DNA of 64,000 nucleotides from assembly GCF_963576545.1 (NCBI RefSeq), contig NC_083656.1, forward strand, positions 1,047,640 through 1,111,639, read 5' to 3'. Position numbers and translations under genes: made by a program. This DNA is from Limanda limanda. Lineage: Eukaryota > Chordata > Actinopteri > Pleuronectiformes > Pleuronectidae. The notes beneath the pieces were generated by a model. The model saw nothing but the letters and a program-made list of their open reading frames with translations. It did no database searches and was not told the DNA's origin. How positions within the stretch are numbered: position 1 is the first letter of the stretch; each line of letters starts with the position of its first letter. Shown one piece after another: positions 63,669-64,000 of this stretch.

Positions 63669-64000
63669 GAAAACGCCTTCAACGACTCGCGCTATTTGCG
63701 CTGCGGTCTGGCGCTGAGCCCGCTCGAGCCCCGTCCCCGCTTGAACGCCAGGTATTTTTCTGTAGCGTTGTCGTGAGGACTAGAATAAGTGAATTCACAT
63801 AAACTTTTAACAACTTTTGACAAATATGCTATTCACATCGAGGAAACAACATATCTGTAAACTATTTTATTTAGTGGTTTTATTGTGGAAGGTTGATGTG
63901 TAGTTCCTGTTATAAGCAAGGTGCTGGTTGGAACTCTTGTTTTGAAGGGGGGTTCTAACAGAAAGGGGTGTTATCGAGAGAGAAGTGCAAAGGAAAATAA
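63669..64000. other. Window end, repeat-derived sequence
   Basis: The last 140 bp (GAAGGTTGATGTGTAGTTCC and following) are a diverged copy of the segment at about 61860-61995. No gene is seen; the sequence continues beyond the window. Confidence 0.5.

Overview
This is vertebrate nuclear DNA, almost certainly from a ray-finned (percomorph-type) teleost. The genes are split into many exons with GT-AG introns. The proteins match vertebrate WAPL, PLEKHA1 and ATOH1. Introns are full of long (CA)n/(GA)n microsatellites and fish-type non-autonomous DNA transposons. I cannot name the species.

Layout. 1-9430: a roughly 9 kb polypyrimidine satellite (CCTTCC/CTCATC-type units, + strand pyrimidine-rich). 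It is interrupted by three ~230 bp spacers (family A) and about 19 short spacers (family B), and shows higher-order periodicity near 2.08 kb. The many long Pro/Ser/Leu or Arg/Glu/Gly reading frames here are low-complexity artefacts. 9685-10286: a hAT-type MITE. 10930-11489: a second polypyrimidine array, directly upstream of an atonal-family bHLH gene (11720-12550, atoh1-like) whose coding sequence holds two in-frame minisatellites. 16014-38073 (minus strand): a complete cohesin-release factor gene, wapl. It has 19 coding exons giving 1,224 codons, with YSR and three FGF motifs, and a CpG-rich start region near 39 kb. Its introns carry several DNA transposons. One is a 422 bp hAT MITE with perfect 8 bp target duplications that carries a piece of 28S rRNA. 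42.3-54.96 kb (plus strand): plekha1 (TAPP1-like), with 11 coding exons giving 418 codons, two PH domains and a C-terminal PDZ-ligand-like tail. 56-64 kb: a repeat-rich tract with short duplicated exon-like pieces of an unrecognised gene, a RanBP1-domain-like open frame that is partly duplicated downstream, and several DNA-transposon ends.

How the genes relate: wapl (minus) and plekha1 (plus) are divergently arranged around a 3-5 kb intergenic region; the atoh1-like gene and wapl converge. WAPL is a nuclear cohesin-unloading factor, PLEKHA1 a PI(3,4)P2-binding plasma-membrane adaptor and ATOH1 a proneural transcription factor. Nothing suggests a shared pathway; this is ordinary vertebrate synteny. 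The unusual material is in the repeats: the rRNA-carrying MITE, the higher-order polypyrimidine array, and the minisatellites inside the bHLH coding sequence.

Exon boundaries were placed by hand from splice consensus, reading-frame continuity and recalled family sequence. No alignment or database search was run.
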